Below are positions 1 to 9,650 of a stretch of 34,952 nucleotides of DNA, piece by piece. Source of the DNA: a virus; the IMG/VR virus record IMGVR_UViG_3300009285_000389, positions 1-34,952 of that record, one strand, 5' to 3'. Under the pieces are notes generated by a model that did no database searches, had not been told where the DNA came from, and saw only the letters and a list, made by a program, of their open reading frames with translations. Each line of letters begins with the position of its first letter. Within the stretch, counting starts at the first letter, position 1. The translations under genes and the position numbers were made by a program.

Positions 1-3000
1 TGGGGCAGTTGGGGTATGCGTCGCCGTCGGGGGGTGGGTATGCGTCGCCGTCGGGGTGTAGTTGTTGCCGACCGCCGTAGCGTCGTAGGTAGCGCGCGCC
101 AGCAACTCGCCATCCTTGTCGCCACGCGCCACGTCCCTGTACAGTTGCCCGCCCTCCGGCTGGCTTACTGGTATCTGCCAGATAGCCACGTAGCCCTGCG
201 GGGTGGCGTTGACTGTTTGCCCCGGCCATGAGTACCGTTGCCCTACCAATGTGGCCGCCGGCGTCGCCCCGACTGGCGTCACCGTGCCGATGGTCATCTG
301 GTTGTACATCAGCACATCCGTGATAGACGTGCTGGCCGTGATGTAGGCCGTGTACGTAATGATCTCCCCGACCGACGCGGCGTACTGGTGAGCGTCGGTG
401 CGGATGAGCGAGATGTCGTCGAAATACGACTCAGCGCCGCTATTGGTCACTCCGTACAATGCCACCCGGATAGTGGCGCACCCAGACGGGACGGTGAACG
501 GTACAGAGATAGGCGTCCATGTAGTGCCGGTCACACCGAGGCCGCCCAGCGGGATGATGTCGGCCGTGTTGGTCATGTCCCTGACCTGCGCGCGTGGGGC
601 GTATGTCCCATCGCCGTGTATCCATCCGGTCAGGCGATAGGTCTGCGTCTGTGTCACCGAGTAAGTCTGCAACAGCGCCGGCGCCGGTGATCCGCCCGAT
701 GTCAATTTGAGCGACGTCGCTCCCCAGTGGACGCTCCCGGTTTCAGCCACAATCGAGCCGGCGCCCGCCGCATCCGTCCAGCCGTAAAACGTCGAGCCGG
801 CAATCTCAAACGATGGGTTAAGCGTCAACTCCCGCCCCATCCAGACCGTCGCTACGGCCGCGGGGGTATTGGTCGGGGTCGGGGTGAACGTGGCAGTCGG
901 GACTGTGTACGACACATCCAGCACGGGATGGTGTGTCGTTTGCAGGTGGTCGGACGTACTGAATCCAAGCCACGCGCCAGAAGTAGTAGACCGCATGAGG
1001 ATGCCGTAATTATCACGTGTCCCGTTTACCCATTCCTGCACAAGGCCGGTCAGAGTGAAGTAGTACGTCCCATTAGTTGATATGTTCTTCGATGAATAGA
1101 TGGAGTCATAATCACCACCGGCTGTTGTCCAGTCGTTACCCGTGCTGTAAATGTTGTGAGTAGCTTCCAGCTCTACCCAGTCCTGTGTCACCGGATGCAC
1201 GTCTATCGCGTAGACCGTACCAGAATCGGCGTGATAGCTACACACAAGTTGTAACGTGGCGCTATCAATCGTGGCCCCCGCCGGGATATCCGACAGGTCA
1301 AACCGAAACAGCGCGTTCTGTTGGCCAATCTTGACGTATGCAATAGAGGCGCTGCCAAAGTTGGAGTTCGGCGCGGTAAGCGCGACCATCGTATCCGACA
1401 CGTCCGGCACGCCAGTTATTGGCGTCGGCGTGTAGGTGTACGTAGGCGTCACGGTCGGCGTATTGGTAGGCGCGGTTGTGGCCCACGTTCCGGTAGGAGT
1501 AGGAGTGGCCGTGTTTGTCACAATCGGGACGCCCGGCGTCGGGGTTTCGATGCCAAGATATGCTGCGTAGACCGTCGCCAGGGTGTTCGCATACGTGCCC
1601 CACTCTGCCGCGCTGACCTTGTAAACGTCTGGCTTCGTCAACTGATTAGACTGGACACAGGCGAACGAAATGCCGCCGTTCGTTACCGCCCGCGCCATCG
1701 TGGTTGCGTTCTTTTTGTCGGCATACTCTGGCGTGACAATCTCGCACGAATACCCCGCATTGATTGGCGTGCCGTTCAGTTCTTGGTCACACCATCGGCC
1801 CGGCTGCCCCGCCTCGAATCCTGTGCGTGTATATTCATCCCATGAATTGAACAGCGTCTCGTATGTGGTGCTGGTATCATTTCCCCATCCGTTTTGTTTC
1901 AGCCACACTCGCTTGGGATAATTGGTTGCGGCGTATTCTGCCACGTACTCAGCCGCGGTTGTTTGCCCAGAAATATAGCTGCCAAGCTGCACCACAACGG
2001 GCGTGCTAATCCAGTAGTCCATGTATATGTCAATCAGGTTACAGACCGTTTTGGCGTAGTAGTAGTCGAATAGCGCGGGCCATGCTATCCCCTCTACTGT
2101 AGCGGGTTGCGTCAGGTCATAGGCTGTATGCCCATTCGGGGCAAGCAGCGTTGCGCCAGCCGTCGCCATTGACTGAATCACCGGATGATTGACGTTTTGC
2201 ACGTCCTTGGGGCTACACCAACTCCAACCCAGATAGCACGCGGCGCTATATGACATTTCGCCATAGTTGCCGCCGGCCATCATTAGCACGGCTTCGACGT
2301 TCGTGTCATTGTCAAACTCGTTTGCCATCTCTTCCATGAGGTCGGCCCAGTGCGTTTGATAGTCCGGGTCCCATGGCGCGACGGCGGCGCGGGTGTATGA
2401 CGTGCAATATGGGTTTGAACGGCTACAGTTAGGCAGTTCGTCTACCCCGTCTGTTTTGGCCCATAGTGGCAAGGGGGCGATTGGCGTGAATGATGCTTCT
2501 GGCGTGCGGGTTTCCCCGACATAGGTTGCCGTCGGGGTTGTCCACGAACCGGGGCTATTCGACATGGCCTGAATCCAGACCTTGACGCCGGCGGCAGAGG
2601 CCGTGGCAATGGACTCAGCTATGGGCGTCCAGTTGTATGTGTCCTCTTCCGGTTCTAGCTTCTCCCAGAAGTAAGACTGACCGCTATCATAGCACCATGA
2701 CACATAGGATAGACTAATCACACTGCCCTGACAGGAGTGGCATACACCCAACAGACCGGGGGGCGCAGGCGTGCCGTTCTTGAACGGAATGCGCGTGTTT
2801 GTCGGCCCGACAATGAGCATGGGTTCATCCTGGAACGTGAATCCCCACTCGCCCACATCGTACACGGTATCACCGGATAGCAGACCAAGCCGCATGGTCA
2901 TATCAGCGGTCGGCGTTGGGATATCTTCCGGCCCGGCGCATCCAAGAAAAAGAGCGCCGAACATTGCCAGCGCCCCTATGACTATTGCTACGATTGTCCA

Positions 3001-3015
3001 TCGGCCTCTATTCAC
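1..3015 (-). CDS. Large modular lipoprotein with glycosidase-like, DNRLRE-like and carbohydrate-binding-like domains (partial)
   Basis: This frame has no stop from the GTG at 3015 to the window edge, giving at least 1005 codons; the C-terminus is outside. The GTG lies one base after the fibre gene's stop. Residues 1-26 are a positively charged then hydrophobic signal ending in LFLGC, a loose lipobox, so the protein is probably secreted and lipidated. Residues about 95-480 contain WEKLEPEEDTYNW and later GGNYGEMS (E253), as in TIM-barrel glycosidases of GH42/GH5 type; E253 could be catalytic. A Thr/Pro linker (about 490-534) leads to a DNRLRE-like beta domain (535-705). A second linker (706-720) precedes a CenC-type carbohydrate-binding-like domain (about 721-876). 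A third Thr/Pro repeat runs into the edge. Such TPTPT linkers are common in secreted Chloroflexota proteins. Its position after the fibre suggests a virion-borne or surface glycan-acting protein. Domain names come from reading motifs, not from a search. Confidence 0.75.
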   Translation of the reverse strand, partial: MNRGRWTIVAIVIGALAMFGALFLGCAGPEDIPTPTADMTMRLGLLSGDTVYDVGEWGFTFQDEPMLIVGPTNTRIPFKNGTPAPPGLLGVCHSCQGSVISLSYVSWCYDSGQSYFWEKLEPEEDTYNWTPIAESIATASAAGVKVWIQAMSNSPGSWTTPTATYVGETRTPEASFTPIAPLPLWAKTDGVDELPNCSRSNPYCTSYTRAAVAPWDPDYQTHWADLMEEMANEFDNDTNVEAVLMMAGGNYGEMSYSAACYLGWSWCSPKDVQNVNHPVIQSMATAGATLLAPNGHTAYDLTQPATVEGIAWPALFDYYYAKTVCNLIDIYMDYWISTPVVVQLGSYISGQTTAAEYVAEYAATNYPKRVWLKQNGWGNDTSTTYETLFNSWDEYTRTGFEAGQPGRWCDQELNGTPINAGYSCEIVTPEYADKKNATTMARAVTNGGISFACVQSNQLTKPDVYKVSAAEWGTYANTLATVYAAYLGIETPTPGVPIVTNTATPTPTGTWATTAPTNTPTVTPTYTYTPTPITGVPDVSDTMVALTAPNSNFGSASIAYVKIGQQNALFRFDLSDIPAGATIDSATLQLVCSYHADSGTVYAIDVHPVTQDWVELEATHNIYSTGNDWTTAGGDYDSIYSSKNISTNGTYYFTLTGLVQEWVNGTRDNYGILMRSTTSGAWLGFSTSDHLQTTHHPVLDVSYTVPTATFTPTPTNTPAAVATVWMGRELTLNPSFEIAGSTFYGWTDAAGAGSIVAETGSVHWGATSLKLTSGGSPAPALLQTYSVTQTQTYRLTGWIHGDGTYAPRAQVRDMTNTADIIPLGGLGVTGTTWTPISVPFTVPSGCATIRVALYGVTNSGAESYFDDISLIRTDAHQYAASVGEIITYTAYITASTSITDVLMYNQMTIGTVTPVGATPAATLVGQRYSWPGQTVNATPQGYVAIWQIPVSQPEGGQLYRDVARGDKDGELLARATYDATAVGNNYTPTATHTHPPTATHTPTAP
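12..56. repeat. Two copies of a 24-bp tandem repeat coding a Thr/Pro/His linker
   Basis: The 21 bases at 12-32 recur exactly at 36-56, a period of 24 bases. In the minus-strand lipoprotein frame each copy encodes a PTATHT-type segment, so the repeat preserves frame. The array may continue beyond the window. Slipped-strand copying would change linker length without changing frame. Confidence 0.8.
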
Positions 3016-3016
3016 G

Positions 3017-4216
3017 TTACGCTACCCCACTAAAGTCAACCAGTGTGGCGGTCTTCGTGGTTCCCCCCCCCGTGATTTTCATCATAATGTCGCCGTCGTC
3101 TCCCGCACCAGTGCCATCACTCATCCATAGCGCGGCGTAGCCCTCGGCCGGGTCGTCGGGGTCAGCGGACTTCTCTTTGAACACAAGCGCCCCGCCATTG
3201 ATGGTCAGGTGACCGGATGCGTCAAGCTCTGCCATGTTTGCGGTCGATTCTACTGGCTTAAGCTGTATTGTCCCATGCGATGAAACCGTTACGCCGTCGC
3301 TTGTAGCGCCAAAAGATGCTGTTTTGCCCTCATCGGTAATCACAAAAACACCAAGCCCAGTAAATACACCGCGAACCATTCCGTTGCTGTCCCAAAGTTG
3401 CAGACTAGCAGACAGGTTATTGTCTATGGTATTCTTGAATATCAAATACCCATCATTTGCATATACATTGACGCTTGTGTCTAGTACAATATCAGTCCCC
3501 GTGCCATAAACCTCGTCATGGTACGCCCTGAATCCGAGCGCATAGCGCCTTGTTGCTGTTTGGTAGTTTGATATAGTAATGTTCCCGTCGCCGATCATCG
3601 TGTAGACCAGGCCGGGATAGGTAGCGTCTTTCGTTATGATGTAGCCGTATGTGCCTTCTACTTCCCAGACCGCCACGTTGTTGTTGTAGAACCCGATCAT
3701 CCCATCGCTGACAATGAATCCGTCGTAGTCTACGCCCGGCGTGCCCGTGCCGATGCGTATTTCGTCACTGTCAAGAAACGTGGACGTAATGGGGCCGGGC
3801 AATACCAACGCCCCGACCTGCAACGTGCCATCGATAATCGCATCCCCGTGAACGCGCAGCAGGGCATTGAGATCGGTGTACAACATCGGGCCGCCCGTGC
3901 CGGACTTGACGCCGATACTCAGCTTGCCGTCGGAGCGCGTGAATGCCAGAATACGCCGGCCCTGCGTGTCCGTGAATATCATGCCGTCTACTTCGTCACC
4001 GATATGCACACGCGCGCCACTCGAATCGCCTATGACTATGTTGCCAGCCGTCACGCGCCCCAGATTGGCCGTCAATGCAGAGAGCGCGTCAATGATTAGA
4101 CGGTTCGGCGGCATGGAACCCTGCGCTACCGCCGCGCCATTGAGCGGGTTTGACTCTGTGTATTCCATTCGTGGCGGTAACTGCCACTGCTGAATGTAGT
4201 CGTATTTCCCGCCCAT
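3017..4216 (-). CDS. Tail fibre / receptor-binding-like protein
   Basis: A 399-residue protein rich in Gly, Thr, Asp and beta-prone segments, with no signal or membrane segment. The N-terminal part has SALTANLGRVTAGNI, a pattern common in phage fibres near their attachment domain. The middle repeats short DG/GT units such as IDGTLQVGALVLPG. The C-terminus (EGYAALWMSDGTGAGDDGD, then an MKITGGGTTKT stretch) matches a tail commonly seen in phage structural proteins. It begins in TAATG overlap with the stop of the upstream tail gene. The lipoprotein starts one base after its stop. Order and composition point to a trimeric fibre that contacts the host surface. The receptor cannot be read from the sequence. 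Confidence 0.6.
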   Translation of the reverse strand: MGGKYDYIQQWQLPPRMEYTESNPLNGAAVAQGSMPPNRLIIDALSALTANLGRVTAGNIVIGDSSGARVHIGDEVDGMIFTDTQGRRILAFTRSDGKLSIGVKSGTGGPMLYTDLNALLRVHGDAIIDGTLQVGALVLPGPITSTFLDSDEIRIGTGTPGVDYDGFIVSDGMIGFYNNNVAVWEVEGTYGYIITKDATYPGLVYTMIGDGNITISNYQTATRRYALGFRAYHDEVYGTGTDIVLDTSVNVYANDGYLIFKNTIDNNLSASLQLWDSNGMVRGVFTGLGVFVITDEGKTASFGATSDGVTVSSHGTIQLKPVESTANMAELDASGHLTINGGALVFKEKSADPDDPAEGYAALWMSDGTGAGDDGDIMMKITGGGTTKTATLVDFSGVA

Positions 4217-5778
4217 TAGCTATATCGCTCCTCTATGTAGTCGTTGACCATATACCCGTCTGTGCCCTCGTAGCCTTTCGGTATTTCGACCTCAGTGTAA
4301 TAGATCATACCCATCGCAAGGTCTGGCATGGAGAGCATGTTGATACTGTCATACCGGGATGTCGTACTGAAGTCCTGTATCTCGTAGGTGTTGGGGCTCG
4401 CAGACGCCGCCGCATATTTAAGCGTTGCGCCATACGCTCGATAGTAGCCCGTGTCTCCCGTGTGAATGGCATAGAGTCGCTGCACGTCCCGCGAGTTGCT
4501 GCCAGCCGACACACTCATGCCCATGCGCTCGATAGGGTAGGACTCCCCGCCGATGATCTGCCGGCCCGCCCTGTGAATGGGGAACCGATACACGGCCCGC
4601 GCATCACCCACTGGCATACTACCAGACGATGAACCAGTGGAGCCGTAGCCCTTGCGGTCTGTGTCGCCGGCCAGGTACTCGATATTGCTGGCTGCCGTGG
4701 ACAATTGCAGCGACGTCGATCCAGAATTGCCATACACATAACTGCCAGCCGTGAACGGGCCCAGCGTGGTGTATCCGGTATTGGACCCGCCGGGCGCTTC
4801 GGCAAGGTAGAGCAGGTAGGCCACATCGTAGCCATAAGACAGGTTATGGGTAGAGCACGCCGTTACCGTCACCCTGACTTCATCATTAGGATTGTGCGCT
4901 ATCCCCGTGGTGTCCAGCGAGCACGCGGTCATGGTCATCTTCTCAGGCGCCACACTGCCAGATCCGGCCATCGCTATTGTAGTCAACGCCGTGCCGTTGA
5001 ATGTTGGCTTAAAGTAGATCGTGCTCTGATAGCCATGCTCACGTGAATACCCCACAAGCAGGTATAGCCGCCCGCCGCGTGTGGACTTGACATAGCCGTC
5101 GAATAGCGTCTGATTGGCGTCAACGCCCTCAGCCACGTATACATCCCGTGACCGCGCTCGAAAGCCAGCCGTGCCGCGCTTCGCCAGACCATTCAGGTTG
5201 ATGATATTGTCCCGTAGCGCGTGAAGGTCAGTACACGCCGAGGTGGTGTCACCATCCCTGAACCTGCTGGCAGAGAACGGCGTATACCCCGAGCTGGTCG
5301 TTTTGATTTGGCCCAAGTAATAGATCGTCGTTTCGTTCGTTGCGCCGTTCGTGGCGTCGTTGGCTTTGAACTGGACGGCCCGATTTACCCCGTCGCTGTC
5401 TGCCAGAAACGACAAATCCTTGACGCCGCGGTATACCGTGCTACCCACGCTATCAGTGAAGGTACAGGCGTTCGTGCCGGCCACAATCATGCACGTGGAC
5501 ACCTGGCTCGCGCCCGTGCCCGCACCGCCGGCCACGGTGATGCTGTACTCCAATCCCAGGTGTTCCGATGCGCTGGTTATGTACTTGTGAATCATGTTGT
5601 ACTGCGCTTCGCGCTGGTTGGCCCCGCTCAACTCGTCGCCAAACGTCACCGTTTCAAATGGGATGTTCGGCGCTTTGCAGCGTCCTTCGATGTCCACAAT
5701 GTCATCGGCTACGATATTCAGTTGCGTCGCGCCCAGGAGCGTCGATGCCGACATGGGCGGTGGCGTGGTGTAGTTCAT
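4216..5778 (-). CDS. Tail-tip or baseplate structural protein
   Basis: A 520-residue protein that starts at the base after the preceding tail gene's stop and shares its last base with the fibre start. It is rich in Thr, Ser, Gly, Ala and Tyr and looks largely beta-structured. It opens with MNYTTPPPMSASTLLGATQ and ends in an acidic segment, EIPKGYEGTDGY. I do not recognise a specific family. Position after the hub-like protein and before the fibre suggests an upper-fibre, baseplate-wedge or fibre-attachment role. An independent appendage protein is also possible. No enzyme motif is visible. Confidence 0.55.
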   Translation of the reverse strand: MNYTTPPPMSASTLLGATQLNIVADDIVDIEGRCKAPNIPFETVTFGDELSGANQREAQYNMIHKYITSASEHLGLEYSITVAGGAGTGASQVSTCMIVAGTNACTFTDSVGSTVYRGVKDLSFLADSDGVNRAVQFKANDATNGATNETTIYYLGQIKTTSSGYTPFSASRFRDGDTTSACTDLHALRDNIINLNGLAKRGTAGFRARSRDVYVAEGVDANQTLFDGYVKSTRGGRLYLLVGYSREHGYQSTIYFKPTFNGTALTTIAMAGSGSVAPEKMTMTACSLDTTGIAHNPNDEVRVTVTACSTHNLSYGYDVAYLLYLAEAPGGSNTGYTTLGPFTAGSYVYGNSGSTSLQLSTAASNIEYLAGDTDRKGYGSTGSSSGSMPVGDARAVYRFPIHRAGRQIIGGESYPIERMGMSVSAGSNSRDVQRLYAIHTGDTGYYRAYGATLKYAAASASPNTYEIQDFSTTSRYDSINMLSMPDLAMGMIYYTEVEIPKGYEGTDGYMVNDYIEERYS

Positions 5779-7320
5779 CTAGTAGAACAACCTCCCCTTC
5801 CCAGCACCAGTACCTAGCGCAGACCTAGAAATTTCATAGTAGTCGGAATACGGGAACAGGTCAGTCACCGGCAAGCCCCAGATGGATTGCGTATACGTGG
5901 CATTGTCGGGGTCGGTGAAGTCCTGCCCTTCCCATGTTCGCATGATGAAACAGTCGTGGTTCGTACCTGATTTCGTTTCCTGCACCGTCACGCGGTCAGA
6001 TACTTCCAGGTACGGGATAGCCGGTATGCCCTGCAACACAATGCCCTGCTTCGGGTCTTTGTTGCGGTCAATGGTAAAGTGTGCGATAGCCGTAGCGTGC
6101 CGGCGGCCCTGAATGAGTGGACTGCTTATCTGAACGTGATTCTTGCCGTACTGCGCGATGCTTGTGGCGTCCTCATATTCCACCTCATCCATCTCGCGCT
6201 TGGCAACCAGGTTGCCGCGCAATTGATTGCGCCACATATACAGTGAGTCGTTGCCCGTGTTCTCGATGGACAACGTGGCCTGCTTCGAGTATGCGGTGGC
6301 TGTAATCGTAATATCGGAGGTCATGTCAAACCCCGCCGCCGTTACCGCCTGATAGTCTGTGTCTGCTACGGGGTCAAGCACGCTATATGCCGGCTCCCGA
6401 AACGATGCCTTGTGCTCGATGGTCTCACCCGGGCGTATCAGCAGCCGTTCGCCGCACGAATAGATCACTTCTCTGTTGGCGATAAAGCGCGGGAAGTATT
6501 GCACCGTCACGGCATTGATAGGCGGTTCCTTGATAGTCCATGAATGGGTCAGGCCGGCGTACCGTGCGCCGGTGAAGGTGAACACACTGGAGGCGTGCGC
6601 TCCCAGTAGCACGTGTGACATATCCTCATAGCGCAACACACCACTATGGTCGAAGTACACACGCCCACCGTCGGCCTCAGCTACCGCTTTGATTTCTTCC
6701 CATGCCGTCTCCCCCTGCATCCATGCGAAGTCAATCGAGAACCGCCCTGCGTCCACACTGGTTGTGATGTTCGTGCGAGACTCTGCGGTCAGTTGCAGAT
6801 TGACGGCGGCTATGATGTAGTCAATCCAATCGCCCGGCGTAGTGGCCACCTGTGTCGTGGTGTGTATCTCGCGGCCCTTCAGTTCAACCGCAAGGTCTTC
6901 ACAGTACAACGTCACGGTTTGCGCTATGGTGTCCTCAGTCGCTTCCTTGACGAACCCCACGAAGCGCGGCAGGTTCTCGGCCACGCTGCTGCTGTTGTAG
7001 AACCCCGCGTATATCTTCACCTTGTGGCGCGGGAGCTTCGCGCCGCCGATGTAATCGTATAGCGCGCCCGTGGTCAGGAATGGAGAGAATCGGTTGGTCT
7101 TGTTGGATAGCGTAATATTGGCCGTGCCCGATTTGGAGTTGCCAACTATAGCGATCCCCTTGTCGGTGTAGGCCGATTCCACCATCGTATCCCAGCGCAT
7201 GACATACGGCGTTTCGTCTGTCCAGTCCGAGCCGTTCCAGAGAAACGACACGGCCAACGATGGGCGCCGATACGCTGCCAGCGCGGTTGTGGCAAGTTGC
7301 GTTCCTGTTGTACTCTGCAT
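5779..7320 (-). CDS. Tail-tip hub-like (Tal/gp27-like) protein
   Basis: A 513-residue protein beginning in TAATG overlap with its upstream neighbour. The first half (FLWNGSDWTDETPYVMRWDT, then KIYAGFYNSSS and RFVGFVKEA) resembles hub domains of siphovirus tail-associated proteins. These commonly carry segments of the form 'I..G.I..I.....' followed by an acidic-aromatic stretch. Residues about 190-240 have a WEEIKAVAEADGGRVYFD segment, which recurs in baseplate hub and late-control-like proteins. There is no clear peptidoglycan hydrolase domain. It likely caps the tail tube and anchors the fibre proteins coded just downstream. The family assignment rests on position and pattern only. Confidence 0.6.
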   Translation of the reverse strand: MQSTTGTQLATTALAAYRRPSLAVSFLWNGSDWTDETPYVMRWDTMVESAYTDKGIAIVGNSKSGTANITLSNKTNRFSPFLTTGALYDYIGGAKLPRHKVKIYAGFYNSSSVAENLPRFVGFVKEATEDTIAQTVTLYCEDLAVELKGREIHTTTQVATTPGDWIDYIIAAVNLQLTAESRTNITTSVDAGRFSIDFAWMQGETAWEEIKAVAEADGGRVYFDHSGVLRYEDMSHVLLGAHASSVFTFTGARYAGLTHSWTIKEPPINAVTVQYFPRFIANREVIYSCGERLLIRPGETIEHKASFREPAYSVLDPVADTDYQAVTAAGFDMTSDITITATAYSKQATLSIENTGNDSLYMWRNQLRGNLVAKREMDEVEYEDATSIAQYGKNHVQISSPLIQGRRHATAIAHFTIDRNKDPKQGIVLQGIPAIPYLEVSDRVTVQETKSGTNHDCFIMRTWEGQDFTDPDNATYTQSIWGLPVTDLFPYSDYYEISRSALGTGAGKGRLFY

Positions 7321-7697
7321 TACGTCTGTACCAACGTCCAGGTGAGTTCCCAGTAGTGGGGCGATCCAGCCACTCCGGTGTTGACCTGTTTGCGCTTCAG
7401 ACCCCCTTCGCTTACCACGTGAAAGTATCCGCTACTGCCAGTCGTTTCAGGCGGCGACATATCGAGCGATGTCGTGCGCGCCGCCTCAGTGCCCAGCTTG
7501 GCCTTATCAGCCGGCGACAATGGCGGCCATGTGAACGTCCAACGGCGATAGCTGCCAAACACGTCACGAATGCGGCAACTGGACGTGTTATGTACCCCGC
7601 CGATGTCGTTTGTGTCATCTGACCAGCCTGCCTTCGGCATAGGCATTTCTGTCATTGCAGAGCCGTTACTCGAATGCGGCCCGATCCATAGCGCCAT
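7320..7697 (-). CDS. Small tail protein between tape measure and hub
   Basis: A 125-residue protein in TAATG overlap on both sides, with the tape measure upstream and the hub-like gene downstream. It is rich in Trp, Ser, Thr and Pro (GWSDDTNDIGG, RRWTFTWPPLSPADKAK, YWELTWTL) and has no signal peptide or membrane segment. Short proteins in this slot are often distal tail or tail-completion proteins. It is much shorter than canonical Dit proteins of about 250 residues, so I call it only a tail-tip component. The WTFTWPPLS segment looks like a beta strand rich in aromatic residues. Confidence 0.6.
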   Translation of the reverse strand: MALWIGPHSSNGSAMTEMPMPKAGWSDDTNDIGGVHNTSSCRIRDVFGSYRRWTFTWPPLSPADKAKLGTEAARTTSLDMSPPETTGSSGYFHVVSEGGLKRKQVNTGVAGSPHYWELTWTLVQT

Positions 7698-9646
7698 TAT
7701 CGTTCCGCCTCCCTGTCAATGATGCGCGCCACCGCCGGCGCGACGGCCTCAGCCATTGCGTTAATCCATTGCGTTTCCTTGACGGCTTTCAGCGCACCGG
7801 CGGTCAGCGTGTTGCCCGCGCTTTTGCCGGCGTCGAGCAACAATTGCTTGTTTTCTGCAAGGTCATCCCTGAAAGCCTGGGCCAACGGAGCGATAAACTC
7901 GTTTTGCCCCATCTGCTCCTTGATGCCGGCCATGATATCATCGCCGCTGGACTTGCCCTCAGCAGACATAAGCCCGAGGCCGCCAATCTGTGACACAACG
8001 CCGGTGGTAGTCCCAAGCCGCGCCGCCACTTCTGCGGCCAACGCCTCCTTATTGGCGTCGCCTTGCATACCACGTTGAACCTGTGTAGTTAATCCCTGTA
8101 TCATCGTCTCGCGGTCTTCCGGTGTCATTTCGCCCCAGTTCACGCCGGCGTAGAAGTCTTCCTTACCCTGCATGGCCGCAAACTTCAACTCGTCGCCGCC
8201 CATGCCGCCAAAGTATTGAGACGCAAACGGAGACGCCTCGCCCTGGTTGACGATGTCCTGCATACGCCGGCCGTACTCGTCCCATTTGTTCTGGTACGTG
8301 CCCTGTCCGGTCTGGTACATATCGAGTTCAGTGACAGACGTGGCGGTCATGTAGCCCATGATAGTTGACTGTAGCTGGCGTGCCTCGGCCTCTCGCAGCC
8401 GATTCGTGGCGTCGATTGCTTTTTCTTTTGCCTTGACTTCTTGCTCGATTAGGTCGTTTTTCTTAGTCTGAAACTGGTTCTCAATGTCAATTAGCTGCGT
8501 TTCCATCGTGTTGAAGAAGTCATACATCTTGCCCGCGCCGACAGCGCCAAACGATGCCTGTAGCAGGTCGGGCCAGTTCACGAGGCGCGAGTTGATTTCT
8601 TCTACCTTGTCAACGACTGGTTGAATTTGTCCGGGAATGCCGTTCCATGCCGCGCCCAACTCGCTTGTAGCAAGGCTACTTTGTCCGATAGCGCCAACTA
8701 CAAGCGCCAGTTCCGCTTGTAGCGCGGTGATTTCTTGCTTCACCTTTTCAGGGTTTGTATTCGCCGCCGCCATTGCGCCCGCACCGTTGGCAAGTAGCAT
8801 CTGCCGGTATGAGATTTGTTCTTGTAGTGATTTCTGTTGCGCCGAAAGGTTTGTCGGGTCCATGCTGCCAGCCAGCACGTTAAGCATACTGGTCAACGCA
8901 GACGCAGCCGTTCCCATCCAGGCACTGTCACCAACAACAACCTTCAGGTTAGCCCATGCCGCTGCCAACGCCTCCAGCCGGTCAACGTCATCATTTTCTA
9001 TCCCGCCGGCCAGCTCGATCTGTTTGCCGCCCTCTACCAACACGCTATTGAGTAGCGCCTGTTTCTTCTCTGTTTCACTCAGTGCGCTGGCCGTCTTGCC
9101 AAGCGATTCCGCATATTTGGCATAGGTGTTCTCAGCGTCAATGACAATACCGAGGTTATCCAGGATCAGGGGAGATGCGCGGCCAATACCAGTAACGATG
9201 TCCGAAAACGCCTGCGCCGTACTCAGGCCCATTGCGCGGCCGCGGAAACGAGCGACCTCCATCAAGTCGCCCGTCTTTTCGGCGTCGGCCCCAAGCCCGA
9301 GCATCATGGCGCGGTTCGCCGACAGCGTGAGTGACATATCGTCAACGGTGCCGCTTGACGCTTGCCGCAACGCGGTCATAATCTTCTGGGCGCTGCCGCC
9401 GTACTGCTGGGCAAGTTGATCCATCGAGACAGAGAGCCGCTTGTGCTGCGCGTCCATACGGCCAAGTTCAACGTATGCAGCCGCCGCCATCTTCACGTAG
9501 TGTGAGCCAATGACTGCTACGCCAAGGCCAATGGCTTTTGTCAAGCCACTCATGCCCGTTTTCGTTTGCTGGAAGCCCTTTTCCATCCCGCTCGTATCAG
9601 CCCCGATACTCACGAAATAGGACGCTATCCGTTCGCCTAAGCCCAT
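7697..9646 (-). CDS. Tape measure protein
   Basis: A 649-residue protein with the usual layout of siphovirus tape measures. A short conserved start (LGERIASYFVSIGADTSG, then GFQQTKTGMSGLTK) leads to a hydrophobic segment near residues 37-55. Long Ala/Gln/Glu-rich helices follow, including ETQLIDIENQFQTKKNDL at about 377-395. The C-terminal part (GLTTQVQRGMQ, AAEVAARLG) is also helical. It sets tail length and may leave the tail with the DNA. At about 1.5 angstrom per residue the tail would be near 100 nm, an estimate only. The start at 9646 lies just inside the end of the chaperone extension. No lytic domain is visible. Confidence 0.88.
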   Translation of the reverse strand: MGLGERIASYFVSIGADTSGMEKGFQQTKTGMSGLTKAIGLGVAVIGSHYVKMAAAAYVELGRMDAQHKRLSVSMDQLAQQYGGSAQKIMTALRQASSGTVDDMSLTLSANRAMMLGLGADAEKTGDLMEVARFRGRAMGLSTAQAFSDIVTGIGRASPLILDNLGIVIDAENTYAKYAESLGKTASALSETEKKQALLNSVLVEGGKQIELAGGIENDDVDRLEALAAAWANLKVVVGDSAWMGTAASALTSMLNVLAGSMDPTNLSAQQKSLQEQISYRQMLLANGAGAMAAANTNPEKVKQEITALQAELALVVGAIGQSSLATSELGAAWNGIPGQIQPVVDKVEEINSRLVNWPDLLQASFGAVGAGKMYDFFNTMETQLIDIENQFQTKKNDLIEQEVKAKEKAIDATNRLREAEARQLQSTIMGYMTATSVTELDMYQTGQGTYQNKWDEYGRRMQDIVNQGEASPFASQYFGGMGGDELKFAAMQGKEDFYAGVNWGEMTPEDRETMIQGLTTQVQRGMQGDANKEALAAEVAARLGTTTGVVSQIGGLGLMSAEGKSSGDDIMAGIKEQMGQNEFIAPLAQAFRDDLAENKQLLLDAGKSAGNTLTAGALKAVKETQWINAMAEAVAPAVARIIDREAER

Positions 9647-9650
9647 GCGC

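Noticed and set aside
1321-1845. Plus-strand open frame inside the lipoprotein gene
   Set aside because: Arg/Gly-rich shadow of the Thr/Pro linker coding region; the minus frame is open for over 1000 codons with clear domains.
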